A stretch of DNA of 55,323 nucleotides from Gordonia sp. UBA5067. Lineage in GTDB: Bacteria > Actinomycetota > Actinomycetes > Mycobacteriales > Mycobacteriaceae. Below are positions 16,084 through 24,526 of this stretch, piece after piece; position 1 is the first letter of the stretch, and each line of letters starts with the position of its first letter. The notes beneath the pieces were generated by a model. The model did no database searches, was not told the origin of the DNA, and saw nothing but the letters and a program-made list of their open reading frames with translations. The stretch spans positions 1 through 55,323 of the forward strand of contig NZ_DIAX01000077.1 in the NCBI RefSeq assembly GCF_002414845.1, given 5' to 3'. The position numbers and the translations under genes are program-made.

Positions 16084-17170
16084 GCGTGCTGTCTTCCTGA
16101 CCGGGGGGAGCGGGCTGGTCGGCGCCGAGGTGGTCTCGCAGCTGCGGGCGGCGGACCGGCGGGTGATCGTCCTGACCCACCGTAAGCAGACCATCGTCGA
16201 CTCGGCGGGCCGGGAGTTCCCGGCCACCGACTTCGCCGCCGATCCGGCGGCGCCGGTGACATACGTGTGCGGCGACGTGCGCGAACCCGGCTTCGGCCTG
16301 TCCACGGAACTGCGGGCAGCATTGGCCGAGCGGGTCGAGGTGCTGGTGCACTCCGCCGCGACCACCGACTTCGCCGCTGCCGAGGAGCTGTACCAAGAGC
16401 TGAACGTCGGCGGCGCCCGCAATGCCGCCGCACTCGCCCTGGAGTGGGGCGTGCCGCTGGTCTACGTCAGCACCGCATATGTGTGCGGCCGGCGGGACGG
16501 CGTCATCACCGAGGACCAGCACGGCGAGGACAGTGGCTTCGGCAACCCGTACGAGCAGAGTAAGTTCACCGCCGAGCGATACATTCGGGACTGCCCGGGA
16601 CTGGACTGGGCCATCGTGCGGCCGGGCATCGTCACCGGGCGCACCGGCACCGGCGCGATCCGCGACAAGAAGAACCTGTACACCGTGGTGCGACTGATCA
16701 CCGAGGGCAAGCTGCGGACCCTGCCCGGCCGATACGACGCCGATCTCGCGCTGGCTCCCGTCGACTTCGTCGCCGCGGTGGTGACCGCGGTCGTCGCCGA
16801 TACCGGTCGGGCGCGCGGGCGGACCTTCCACGCGGTGGGCGCCGGCGGCGTCTCGCTGCGCGTCATGTCCGATGTTTTCGCCGAGTATCCCTCGTTCGAG
16901 GTCGCCCGTTTCGTGCCGCCGTCCTCGTTCCGGGTCGACGACCTCGACGACCTGGAACGCGAATACTACGAACGGATCGGCGTCCAGTACGTCTCGTACT
17001 TCGATCGCAAGCGGGTCTTCGTCACCGACGAGGTGACCACGACGCTTCGCCTGACCGTCCCGGTGACGGACACGGATTATCTGCGCACGCTCCTCGACAG
17101 ATGTCTCGAGGACGGCTTCCTGGGCGCCGCGCTGCCCACAGTCTCGGAGGTGGTCGAATGCTCGAACTGA
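16076..17170 (+). CDS. Thioester reductase (extended SDR, NAD-binding 4 / CAR-R-domain type)
   Basis: This 364-residue Rossmann-fold protein has the N-terminal nucleotide motif TGGSGLVG, the active-site YEQSK (Tyr-x3-Lys) and a HSAATTDF segment typical of the SDR family that includes NRPS/PKS terminal reductase domains and male-sterility fatty acyl reductases. It likely reduces a carrier-bound acyl or aminoacyl thioester to an aldehyde or alcohol with NAD(P)H. It is stand-alone here and has no carrier domain of its own. It overlaps the ACP gene (8 bases) and the ABC ATPase gene (13 bases). An epimerase role is possible but less likely next to carrier-protein genes. Confidence 0.82.
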   Translation: MTERAVFLTGGSGLVGAEVVSQLRAADRRVIVLTHRKQTIVDSAGREFPATDFAADPAAPVTYVCGDVREPGFGLSTELRAALAERVEVLVHSAATTDFAAAEELYQELNVGGARNAAALALEWGVPLVYVSTAYVCGRRDGVITEDQHGEDSGFGNPYEQSKFTAERYIRDCPGLDWAIVRPGIVTGRTGTGAIRDKKNLYTVVRLITEGKLRTLPGRYDADLALAPVDFVAAVVTAVVADTGRARGRTFHAVGAGGVSLRVMSDVFAEYPSFEVARFVPPSSFRVDDLDDLEREYYERIGVQYVSYFDRKRVFVTDEVTTTLRLTVPVTDTDYLRTLLDRCLEDGFLGAALPTVSEVVECSN

Positions 17171-17856
17171 AGAATGTCATCAAGCGGTACGAAGTGGGAG
17201 AACGGCCGGTGGTCGCCCTCGACGGAGTCGATTTGTCGATCGAGCCCGGGACCTTCGTCGCCGTCGTCGGGCCGTCCGGCTCCGGCAAGAGCACCCTGCT
17301 CAACATGCTGGGTGCGCTCGACCGCCCGGATTCGGGGACCATCGCCTTCAACGGCCGGGAGATCGCGGCACTCGACGAGGAGGATCAGGCTCGCTTCCGG
17401 CGCGAAAGTATCGGCTTTGTCTTCCAGTTCTTCAATCTGCTGCCGGCGATGACCGCCTGGGAAAACGTGGCGATGCCGGCGCTGCTGGCGGGCACCAGCC
17501 TGCGAAAGTCCAAGGGACGCGCGGTGGAACTGCTCGACTTGGTGGGGCTCGGCGATCGGACCGAACACCGGCCCGCCGAACTATCTGGCGGTCAGATGCA
17601 GCGTGTCGCCGTCGCCCGGGCACTAATGATGGATCCCCCGGTGATCCTCGCCGATGAGCCCAGCGGCAACCTGGACAGCAGGTCCGGCGCGGAAGTGATC
17701 GCGCTACTGGCCTCGCTCGCACGTGACGCCGAGCGGCCGCGCGCCATCGTGATGGTGACCCACGATGTCGCGGGTGCAGCCGTCGCCGATCGGCGGATCA
17801 CCGTGGCAGACGGCCGCATCGTCGCCGATGAGCGGGGTGCTCCGTGCGCGCAATGA
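17158..17856 (+). CDS. ABC transporter ATP-binding protein (LolD/MacB family)
   Basis: This 232-residue ATPase has Walker A GPSGSGKST, a Q-loop at VFQFFNLLPAMT, signature LSGGQMQR, Walker B VILADEPSGNLD and the switch His in MVTHD. The FFNLLP and EPSGNLD wording is characteristic of the MacB/LolD/FtsE group that pairs with FtsX-fold permeases. It overlaps the thioester reductase gene upstream and the permease gene downstream. The pair should form an exporter or a mechanotransmission ATPase for the operon's product. These systems move lipoproteins, lipids or lipopeptides rather than simple ions, which hints at an amphipathic product. Confidence 0.93.
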   Translation: MLELKNVIKRYEVGERPVVALDGVDLSIEPGTFVAVVGPSGSGKSTLLNMLGALDRPDSGTIAFNGREIAALDEEDQARFRRESIGFVFQFFNLLPAMTAWENVAMPALLAGTSLRKSKGRAVELLDLVGLGDRTEHRPAELSGGQMQRVAVARALMMDPPVILADEPSGNLDSRSGAEVIALLASLARDAERPRAIVMVTHDVAGAAVADRRITVADGRIVADERGAPCAQ

Positions 17857-20330
17857 TCGACCGGTTCGCCGTCTTCACCCTGCGCGAGTTGTCTGCGCAT
17901 CGTGGGCGTGCGATCGCGTCCACCGTCGTCGTGGCGGCCGCGACGGCGCTCCTCGTAGCAGTCTTGTGCATCCTCACCTCGATCAACGGTGCCATTGATT
18001 CATTGGGCGATCGCCTGGTGGGGACCGCGAGTCTGGAAGTCTCCGCGTCGTCCGGCGCTGGCATCCCCGGGGAACTCCGCGACACGGTCGCGGCGGTCGA
18101 CGGGGTCGCCGCCGCCGTCCCGCTGATCCAGGCACGGGTTGCCACCGCCAACGGCGATCTGCTGTTGCTCGGTACCGACGCCTCGGCGGGCCGGCTGCAC
18201 AGCCCGGTCCAGAACATGGTCGCCGAGCATCTCGGTGCGCTCGTCAACACGCCAAACGGGATTCTCGCCGGTCCGCAGTCGGGCTTCCCGCAGGGTGCGG
18301 CGACACCGATCAACGGCCGGGCTGCCACGATCGTCGCCGTCCTGCAGGGCGACGACGCCGAGGCGTTCAACGGCGGACGCTTTCTCTTCGCCACGGCCCG
18401 GACGGCACAGCTGCTGGCCGGTCGCGGAAACGCGATCGACTCGATCCTGGTGGTGACCGACCCCGGTGCGGACACCGCAACGGTGGCCGAGCGCATCCGC
18501 CGGGCGGTTGACGGCCGTGCCCTGGTGGGACCACCGGCCGCGGCGCAGGCCAAGGCCAGCAACGGTGTGCAGTTGATCCGCTACGTCGCCGTTTCGTCGG
18601 CGGCGATGACCTTCCTGGTGGCGGGCTTCCTCATCTATACGACGATGAGCATGGCGGTCGCCGGTCGGCGTGCCCGGCTCTCTATCTTGCGGGCCCTCGG
18701 CGGCACGCGGCGCGCGCTGGTCGGCGACCTGCTCGCCGAGACCGCGCTGTACGCCACCGTCGGTGCCGTGCTGGGTGCCGGGATCGGCATCCTGATCGGC
18801 CGGTACTCCGTGGGTAGCCTGCCGGCGGTGTTCATGCAGACGCTGAGCGCCCGCGTCGCCTTCTCCGTTCCGCCGCTGGTGGTGGTCGCGGCGGCGCTTG
18901 GCTCGATCGTCGTCGCAGTGGCGGCCGCGGCCTTCGCCGCGCGTGCGGTCTACCGCGTCTCGCCGGTGGAGGCGCTCGCCCCGGTCGGGGTGTCCCGGAT
19001 CGACCGGACCCCCGGCTGGCAACGCGTCGCAGCCGGGGCCGCCGCAGTGGTGCTGGCCGCCGCCTCGGTGTTTGCGGCGACCACCCAGCCGGGCATCCTC
19101 GCCAACTCGGGCATCTCGGTCATGTTCGCCGCCCTGCTCGCATTCAGCTTCGCGATCGGCGACTGGTTGGTCCGTGCGGCTGCTGCGCTCGCCGCACGGT
19201 GGGGTGGTCCCGGCGCGCTCGCGGGGGAGACGATAGCCCGATCGCCGCGCCGTTCGTGGGCGACGTTGATGGTGGTGGCGGTGGCGGTGGCCGCCAGCCT
19301 GGCGATCAGTGCGGGCAATGCCAACGCCGTCGACTCCGCGGAGCGCTCGTTCGCCCCGCTCGCCGAGGCCGACGCCTGGGTGTCGACCTCGGCGCCTGGG
19401 ACGTTCGCCACCGGTGCCGCGCTGCCCGCCGAACTCATCGACCGGGTCACCCAGACCGACGGCGTGGCACGAGTGGTCCGCGAGCAGGCGATGTTCGTCG
19501 ACGTCGGGAGCCAGCGCGCCCTGCTCTTCGGACTGGCCGCGGGCTCGGTGAACCCGCTCCTGCGACAGGTTGCCCCCGAACTCGGTGCCCGGGTGGTGGC
19601 CGGTGACGGTGTCGTCCTGACCACCGACCTGGCCGAGTCGCTCGGACTCCGCGCGGGCGACGACCTGTCGATCACCACGCCGACCGGGCGACACACCATT
19701 GCGGTGCTCGCCACCGTCCCCTACTTCTCCGGCCTCAACGGCGCCATCGCGATCGGATACGACCGGGTGCAGGAATGGTTCGGCGCACCCGGCGCTACCG
19801 CGTTGCAGGTGGTCGCCCAGCCGGGTGCCGGCGCAGCTGTCGTCGATCGACTGGAGGCCGGGGTTCCGGCCGGGGTGCACGCCTTTTCCGGCCGAGCGGC
19901 CGTGGCCGGCTTTCGGGACGCACTGGCGCAGGCGACGACCCTCAACCACGTGATCTGGGTGATCGTGACGGCGATCGCCGTGGTGGCGGTCTTCAACGCC
20001 CTTTTCCTGTCGGTCCTGGACCGTCGTCGCGAACTCGGGGTGTTGCGCGCGATCGGCGCGTCCCGCCGGTTCACGGTCCGCACCGTCTTCGCCGAGTCCC
20101 TCGCCATCGCCGTGATCGGTGCGCTCTGCGGCATCGCCTTCGGGCTCATCCAGCAGGTGATCGCCGACATCGCCTCGTCTCGGGCGTGGAACGTCGACGT
20201 GGGCTTCGCCCTCGTGCCGGCCTCCTTTGCGATCGCCTTCGGCGTCCTGGTGGTCTGCACGCTCGGCGCGGTGCCACCGGCTCGCAAGGTTTCCCGACTG
20301 TCCATCGTCGATGCCATGAGGATCGAATGA
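17844..20330 (+). CDS. FtsX-fold ABC transporter permease (two FtsX domains)
   Basis: This 828-residue protein begins with one membrane helix (~19-45) and a ~210-residue extracytoplasmic domain. It then has an FtsX-like permease domain (~255-370), further helices, a second extracytoplasmic domain (~495-690) and a second FtsX domain (~695-820) ending in a conserved 'PARKVSRLSIVDAMR' stretch. This duplicated layout is usual in actinobacteria, where one polypeptide replaces a MacB- or LolCE-like dimer. It overlaps the ATPase gene by 13 bases and the PEP-synthase-like gene by four, so it is firmly embedded in the operon. Export of the metabolite or insertion into the outer envelope is the inferred role. 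Confidence 0.9.
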   Translation: MRAMIDRFAVFTLRELSAHRGRAIASTVVVAAATALLVAVLCILTSINGAIDSLGDRLVGTASLEVSASSGAGIPGELRDTVAAVDGVAAAVPLIQARVATANGDLLLLGTDASAGRLHSPVQNMVAEHLGALVNTPNGILAGPQSGFPQGAATPINGRAATIVAVLQGDDAEAFNGGRFLFATARTAQLLAGRGNAIDSILVVTDPGADTATVAERIRRAVDGRALVGPPAAAQAKASNGVQLIRYVAVSSAAMTFLVAGFLIYTTMSMAVAGRRARLSILRALGGTRRALVGDLLAETALYATVGAVLGAGIGILIGRYSVGSLPAVFMQTLSARVAFSVPPLVVVAAALGSIVVAVAAAAFAARAVYRVSPVEALAPVGVSRIDRTPGWQRVAAGAAAVVLAAASVFAATTQPGILANSGISVMFAALLAFSFAIGDWLVRAAAALAARWGGPGALAGETIARSPRRSWATLMVVAVAVAASLAISAGNANAVDSAERSFAPLAEADAWVSTSAPGTFATGAALPAELIDRVTQTDGVARVVREQAMFVDVGSQRALLFGLAAGSVNPLLRQVAPELGARVVAGDGVVLTTDLAESLGLRAGDDLSITTPTGRHTIAVLATVPYFSGLNGAIAIGYDRVQEWFGAPGATALQVVAQPGAGAAVVDRLEAGVPAGVHAFSGRAAVAGFRDALAQATTLNHVIWVIVTAIAVVAVFNALFLSVLDRRRELGVLRAIGASRRFTVRTVFAESLAIAVIGALCGIAFGLIQQVIADIASSRAWNVDVGFALVPASFAIAFGVLVVCTLGAVPPARKVSRLSIVDAMRIE

Positions 20331-23038
20331 CGAATCAGAACACCGCCCCCGCGTCCACCTTCCTCTCGGGGTGCGCCCTGCTCGACGGCACCGCGGTGAC
20401 CGTTGACGATGAGTCCCGGTTCGGTGGCAAGGCGGTGGGGCTGGCGCGCCTGGATTCCGCCGGCGCGGCCGTCCCGCACTGGACGGCGATCGGCGTAGAC
20501 GCCTGCGCCGAGCATGTGCGGCGCAGCGGTGCGGCCGATCTGATCGGTCGGCTCGAGCGCCCCGCGGACGACGCCGATCGGGCGGCGCTCGGCGAGCAGA
20601 TAGCCGCGGCGATCACCGCGACCGAACTCTCGCCGGTACTGACGGCAGCGCTGGCCGTCTTCCTCGACGGCCGAGGCGAAGTCGCCGTACGCAGCTCCGC
20701 AGTCGGTGAGGACGGGGCCGATCGCTCCTTCGCCGGGATCTATGAGTCCTTTCTGTACCGCACCGGGATCGAGCAGGTCGCGTCGTCGGTCAAGGACTGC
20801 TGGGCGTCGGCGTTCAGCGTGCGCGCGCTGCAGTACTCGGCAGGCGACGATGCCGTCGCGATGCAGGTCCGCCCGGTCGGCGTAGTCGTTCAGGAGATGG
20901 CTGCCGGTCAGACCTCCGGCGTGCTGTTCACCGCGCACCCGGTATCCGGGGCGCTCGACGAAGCGCTGGTGAGCGCCTGTTGGGGCTCTGCCGAAGGCGT
21001 CGTCAATGGACTGTGCGCCACCGATGAGTTCACGGTCGCGCACGACGGCACCGAACTGGCCGCCACCGTGGCCGAGAAGGATATCGAGGTCATCCGGGCC
21101 GACGGGGGAACCGCGACCCGCGAGATCGGCGACGATCGGCGTCACGAGCGCTGCCTCGCCCCGGCGCAGCTCTCGGATCTGGTCCGCACCGCGGTCGGAC
21201 TCGCGGAGCGGCTCGGTGGCCCCCAAGACATCGAGTGGACCATCGACGGCGACCGCATCGCGTTCCTGCAGGCGCGACCGATCACCGCGCTGGCCGGGCG
21301 TGTCGGTGACTGGCGCATCGTGTGGGACAACAGCAACATCCAGGAGAGCTTCAACGGCGTCACCACACCGCTCACCTTCTCCTGGGCCGCACGCGTTTAC
21401 GACGTGATCTTCACCGAGACGCTTCGCATGATCGGCGTCCGGTCCACCGTGATCACCGAGCATGAGAAGGTACTCCGGAACATGGTCGGCCTGGTGGACG
21501 GCCGCGTGTACTACAACATCAACAACTGGTATCGGGTCCTCAAACTCGCACCCTTCTTCGATCGCAACAAAGAGGACGTCGAGCGGATGATCGGCGTGGA
21601 AAAGCCGGTTGACTTCATCGAGGGCACCCACCGGACCACCCGGGAACGGATTGCCGCGGTGCCGCAGATGCTCCCGGTGGTGGCGACCCTGGGGTGGCGG
21701 ATGGCCAACCGGGCCTCGATCGTCGACGCGTTCCAGGACGAGGTCGGCGGTCAGGTCCGCGCGATCAGAAAAGAGCTGGGCGGCGCGCGTGATTTGGAGG
21801 CGCTGCTCGACCTCGGTGATCGGGGCCTGGCGCTGTTCAGTCGATGGGCGGTGCAGATCCTCAACGACCTCTACCTGAGTAATCAGGCGGGACGGGCGCG
21901 GCGGCTGCTCGCCTCCCTCGGGCACGAGGAGCCCGATGAGATCGTGGCCGGCCTGCTGGCTTCGGAAGAGGCCGTCGAGTCCCTGCAGCCAACCCTGATC
22001 CTGCTCCGCCTGGCGGAGAGGATTAGAGACGATCCCGCGCTCACCGCGGCCCTGGAGACCGGTGACGGCTATGCCGAGCTCTGCGCCGCATCCCCCGAGG
22101 TCGCCGACACGCTGGCACAGTTCATCGACGAGTTTGGCGACCGCTGCATCGGTGAGCAGAAGCTCGAGACGATCTCGCTGCGACAGGACCCGGTTTTCGT
22201 CGCCCGCGTCCTGCGCAACTATGTGCGCGACCGCTCGGTCGGCGTTGACACCTTCGAGAAGGCGCACCGCGAGCGCAAGGCCCGCTTCGAGCGCGAGGTG
22301 CTCGACAGCCTTCCGCCGCGCCAACGGCGCCGGCTGGCCGGCATCATGCGCAAGGCCCGCGCGTCGGTCCGCGACCGGGAGCGGATGCGGCTCACGCGCA
22401 CGCGGATCGTCGGTCTCGGGAGAGAGGTCTATCTCCGGATCGGTGAGGTGCTGCACGCCTCCGGTCAGATTCAGGAGCCGCGCGATGTTTTCTACCTGAC
22501 CATGGAGGAATTGTCGGCTTTCGCCGAAGGTCGGTCGATGACCGCCGATCTCGCCTCGCTGGCGGCTGCGCGGCGCGCCGAGTTCGCCGCGCACGGCCTC
22601 GTCGAACCGCCGAACCAGTTCGAGACGCTGGGGCCGCCGACGATGCGGCGCGGCCCGGCCGCCGAAACCCACGAGGGCACCGACCAGCGCGTGCTGACCG
22701 GCACCGGCTGTTGGCCCGGCATCGTCGAGGCGCCCATCCAGGTGGTGATGAGTCCGGACGATGATCTGGACGTTCGGGGCAAGGTGATGACTACGATGCG
22801 CACCGACCCGGGCTGGGGGCCGCTGTTCCCGAGTGTGGCCGCGCTGCTGATCGAGCGCGGCAGCACCCTGTCGCATTCAGCGGTGCTGGCCCGGGAGCTC
22901 GGGATCCCGGCGGTGGTCGGCGTGCCAGGATTGATGAGCTTCATCTCTGACGGGGAGCGGGTTCGGCTCGACGGTGGCTCCGGCCGGGTCGAACGCCTCG
23001 ACTTCCCGGACGTCGCCGACGGGGCGGGTGAACAATGA
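20327..23038 (+). CDS. PEP-synthase-family dikinase, rifampin-phosphotransferase-like
   Basis: This 903-residue protein has three-domain logic. The N-terminal ATP-grasp domain (~25-325) has FGGKAVGL, AVRSSAVGEDG and SFAGIYESF. A long helical substrate-binding region follows (~330-800). The C-terminal swivelling phospho-His domain (~805-890) has His850 in STLSHSAVLARELGIPAVVG. In this family ATP's beta-phosphate is carried by the His and then passed to pyruvate (PEP synthase), an antibiotic (rifampin phosphotransferase) or another acceptor. The length and the absence of a C-terminal PEP/pyruvate TIM barrel fit the rifampin-phosphotransferase type, which phosphorylates a hydroxyl of a large molecule. 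In this operon the acceptor is more likely a pathway intermediate or product; self-resistance is an alternative. It overlaps both neighbours by four bases. Confidence 0.85.
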   Translation: MTNQNTAPASTFLSGCALLDGTAVTVDDESRFGGKAVGLARLDSAGAAVPHWTAIGVDACAEHVRRSGAADLIGRLERPADDADRAALGEQIAAAITATELSPVLTAALAVFLDGRGEVAVRSSAVGEDGADRSFAGIYESFLYRTGIEQVASSVKDCWASAFSVRALQYSAGDDAVAMQVRPVGVVVQEMAAGQTSGVLFTAHPVSGALDEALVSACWGSAEGVVNGLCATDEFTVAHDGTELAATVAEKDIEVIRADGGTATREIGDDRRHERCLAPAQLSDLVRTAVGLAERLGGPQDIEWTIDGDRIAFLQARPITALAGRVGDWRIVWDNSNIQESFNGVTTPLTFSWAARVYDVIFTETLRMIGVRSTVITEHEKVLRNMVGLVDGRVYYNINNWYRVLKLAPFFDRNKEDVERMIGVEKPVDFIEGTHRTTRERIAAVPQMLPVVATLGWRMANRASIVDAFQDEVGGQVRAIRKELGGARDLEALLDLGDRGLALFSRWAVQILNDLYLSNQAGRARRLLASLGHEEPDEIVAGLLASEEAVESLQPTLILLRLAERIRDDPALTAALETGDGYAELCAASPEVADTLAQFIDEFGDRCIGEQKLETISLRQDPVFVARVLRNYVRDRSVGVDTFEKAHRERKARFEREVLDSLPPRQRRRLAGIMRKARASVRDRERMRLTRTRIVGLGREVYLRIGEVLHASGQIQEPRDVFYLTMEELSAFAEGRSMTADLASLAAARRAEFAAHGLVEPPNQFETLGPPTMRRGPAAETHEGTDQRVLTGTGCWPGIVEAPIQVVMSPDDDLDVRGKVMTTMRTDPGWGPLFPSVAALLIERGSTLSHSAVLARELGIPAVVGVPGLMSFISDGERVRLDGGSGRVERLDFPDVADGAGEQ

Positions 23039-23670
23039 CCGCTCCGCTCGATACCCACTGGGTCTGTCTGGCCGGTGGGGACGGATCGGGCAAGTCCACG
23101 CAGGCCGCCGCGCTGGTGGCGGCGCTGGTGGCCGAAGGCGTCGACGCGGTGGAGGTCGGCATCTGGGACGGGTTGACCGATCCCGTTACCGCTCCGCTGC
23201 TGGGCTTTTCCGATCGGGCGCAGGTGCAAGAATATTTGCGGGTGCTGGGCCCCCGGGCCCGGGCGCTATTCCTGTTCCACGCTTTGCACGCTGCGATTGA
23301 TCTCGCCGCGTCCCGCCAGCCACAGGTCGCGATCCTCAATGCGCACTGGTACAAGTACTTTGCTTCCGAAGTTGCGCTGGGCGGTGATCCGGCGGAGCTG
23401 CGGGCGTGGGTCACCGGCTTCCCCGAACCGGCCCGGACGTTCTACTTGAGGGTTGAACCCGTCGTCGCGATGGCCCGTAAGTCCGAACTGAGCCCGTACG
23501 AGAGTGGCTTCGGTGCCGATGAGGAGTTCGTGCAGGTGCAGGCCGATGCCCAGGTGACACTGGACCGGTTGTCCGCGGAGCTGGGGTGGATCGAACTCGA
23601 CGGTGCCGCCGATCGTGCGGTCCTCACGGCGCAGATCGCCGGGGAGATCTTGGCGCAGGTGCGGGCATGA
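23035..23670 (+). CDS. Thymidylate-kinase-like P-loop kinase (first of pair)
   Basis: This 211-residue protein has Walker A GGDGSGKST near residue 15 and an overall thymidylate/NMP-kinase fold. The usual DRY/DRH motif of thymidylate kinases is not seen; a NAHWYKYFASE segment sits in its place, suggesting a changed phosphoryl acceptor. NMP kinases transfer phosphate onto an existing phosphomonoester. The gene overlaps the PEP-synthase homologue and the next kinase by four bases each, so it is co-translated with them. Real dTMP synthesis is unlikely as its job in this context. Confidence 0.75.
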   Translation: MTAPLDTHWVCLAGGDGSGKSTQAAALVAALVAEGVDAVEVGIWDGLTDPVTAPLLGFSDRAQVQEYLRVLGPRARALFLFHALHAAIDLAASRQPQVAILNAHWYKYFASEVALGGDPAELRAWVTGFPEPARTFYLRVEPVVAMARKSELSPYESGFGADEEFVQVQADAQVTLDRLSAELGWIELDGAADRAVLTAQIAGEILAQVRA

Positions 23671-24506
23671 CCGCGCGGGTGGCGGTCGTCGGAATCGACG
23701 GCAGCGGCAAAACGTCGGTGATCGAGCGGCTCTGCGAGCTGGTGGACGACAATCAGGCCGGCGCCGTCGCGATGCACTGCCCGGACTTCCACGACAACCG
23801 CGATGTCCCGGCGGCGGAGCTGTCCCGGCAGCTGCGCGCGGTCGGTGAGGCCGCTGATCGGGCGTCCGACGCACGGATCAAGGCGGCCACCCTCTTCCTG
23901 CGGATCACGATGTTCGGCCAGGTGGAGAAGTTCCTTCGGGAGCGGCACCGTCCGGGACTGATGATCAGCGAGCGCCATCCCATCGTCGAGACGATGGTCT
24001 ACGCGCCGGTCTACCAGCGGCTGGTGGCGTCGTCGCGCACTCCGGACGAGACGATCGCCGCAATCTTCGCCGATGCGGATCGGCAGTGTCGTGGCGCCAG
24101 TGCGGCGCTGCTGGACTGGCAGGCGCAAATCGTGGCGCGCAGCGGGCTCGCGGCCGACTTGCCAACCGTCGTCGACGATGTGGCCGCGCTGGTCTCGGGT
24201 GGTCCGGCGGCCGCAGCAGCGGCACTGGGCGAGGTCTGTGAGACCACCCTTCCGGACTTGGTTCTCTGGCTCGACACACCGCCGGAGGTGTGCGCCGCGC
24301 GCCTCGCGCAGCGGGCGGAGCGGGAGATCCACGAGGATCCGGCCACCTTGCGGAAGTTGCGGGCGCGATACGAGCAGACGTCGCAGGAGTTGGCCGAGGA
24401 ATTCGGTCCGGCGATGATCTCCCGGGTGGACGTCACCGGACTCGACGGCGTGGAGGCGTATGCGCGCCGATGTCTGGCCGCGGTGGAGTTCGCCGGCCTG
24501 GCGTGA
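23667..24506 (+). CDS. Thymidylate-kinase-like P-loop kinase (second of pair)
   Basis: This 279-residue protein has Walker A GIDGSGKTS near residue 9, an ISERHPIVE motif equivalent to the DRH site of thymidylate kinases, and a C-terminal VLWLDTPPEVCAARL strand followed by an Arg/Glu-rich lid (QRAEREIHED). The layout is closer to true thymidylate kinases than its neighbour, but it is longer by ~65 residues because of a helical insertion around residues 125-190. As the last gene of the operon, overlapping the previous gene by four bases, it likely phosphorylates a phosphorylated pathway intermediate, perhaps making a diphosphate. A heteromeric kinase with the preceding protein is possible. Confidence 0.75.
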   Translation: MTARVAVVGIDGSGKTSVIERLCELVDDNQAGAVAMHCPDFHDNRDVPAAELSRQLRAVGEAADRASDARIKAATLFLRITMFGQVEKFLRERHRPGLMISERHPIVETMVYAPVYQRLVASSRTPDETIAAIFADADRQCRGASAALLDWQAQIVARSGLAADLPTVVDDVAALVSGGPAAAAAALGEVCETTLPDLVLWLDTPPEVCAARLAQRAEREIHEDPATLRKLRARYEQTSQELAEEFGPAMISRVDVTGLDGVEAYARRCLAAVEFAGLA

Positions 24507-24526
24507 TCGCCGGAGGTTGCGGCCGG

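Larger units (their letters stand above)
2485..24506 (+). other. Hybrid HMGR/PKS/NRPS/FAAL/UbiA biosynthetic operon (13 genes)
   Basis: Thirteen plus-strand genes are packed with start-stop overlaps (4-14 bases) or gaps of at most about 40 bases, so they are likely co-transcribed. In order: HMGR-APH fusion, MBL hydrolase, UbiA, KS-ACP-TE, C-A-T NRPS, FAAL-like-nucleotidyltransferase fusion, ACP, thioester reductase, ABC ATPase, FtsX permease, PEP-synthase-like enzyme and two thymidylate-kinase-like proteins. It sits between genes of the conserved mycobacterial chromosome core, with no integrase, tRNA or transposase at either edge. It contains no acyltransferase domain, phosphopantetheinyl transferase or regulator. 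The product is unknown; a small phosphorylated or prenylated lipo-aminoacyl metabolite is inferred from the enzyme set. Confidence 0.8.

Noticed and set aside
18000..22876. Long minus-strand frames (18000-19949 and 19721-22876)
   Set aside because: Both are shadows of the FtsX permease and PEP-synthase-like genes, with Arg/Gly/Asp/His-rich composition and no domain or ribosome site.
20327..23038. Rifampin resistance determinant
   Set aside because: The domain layout is rifampin-phosphotransferase-like, but overlap with biosynthetic genes makes a pathway role more likely; resistance cannot be inferred from the fold alone.
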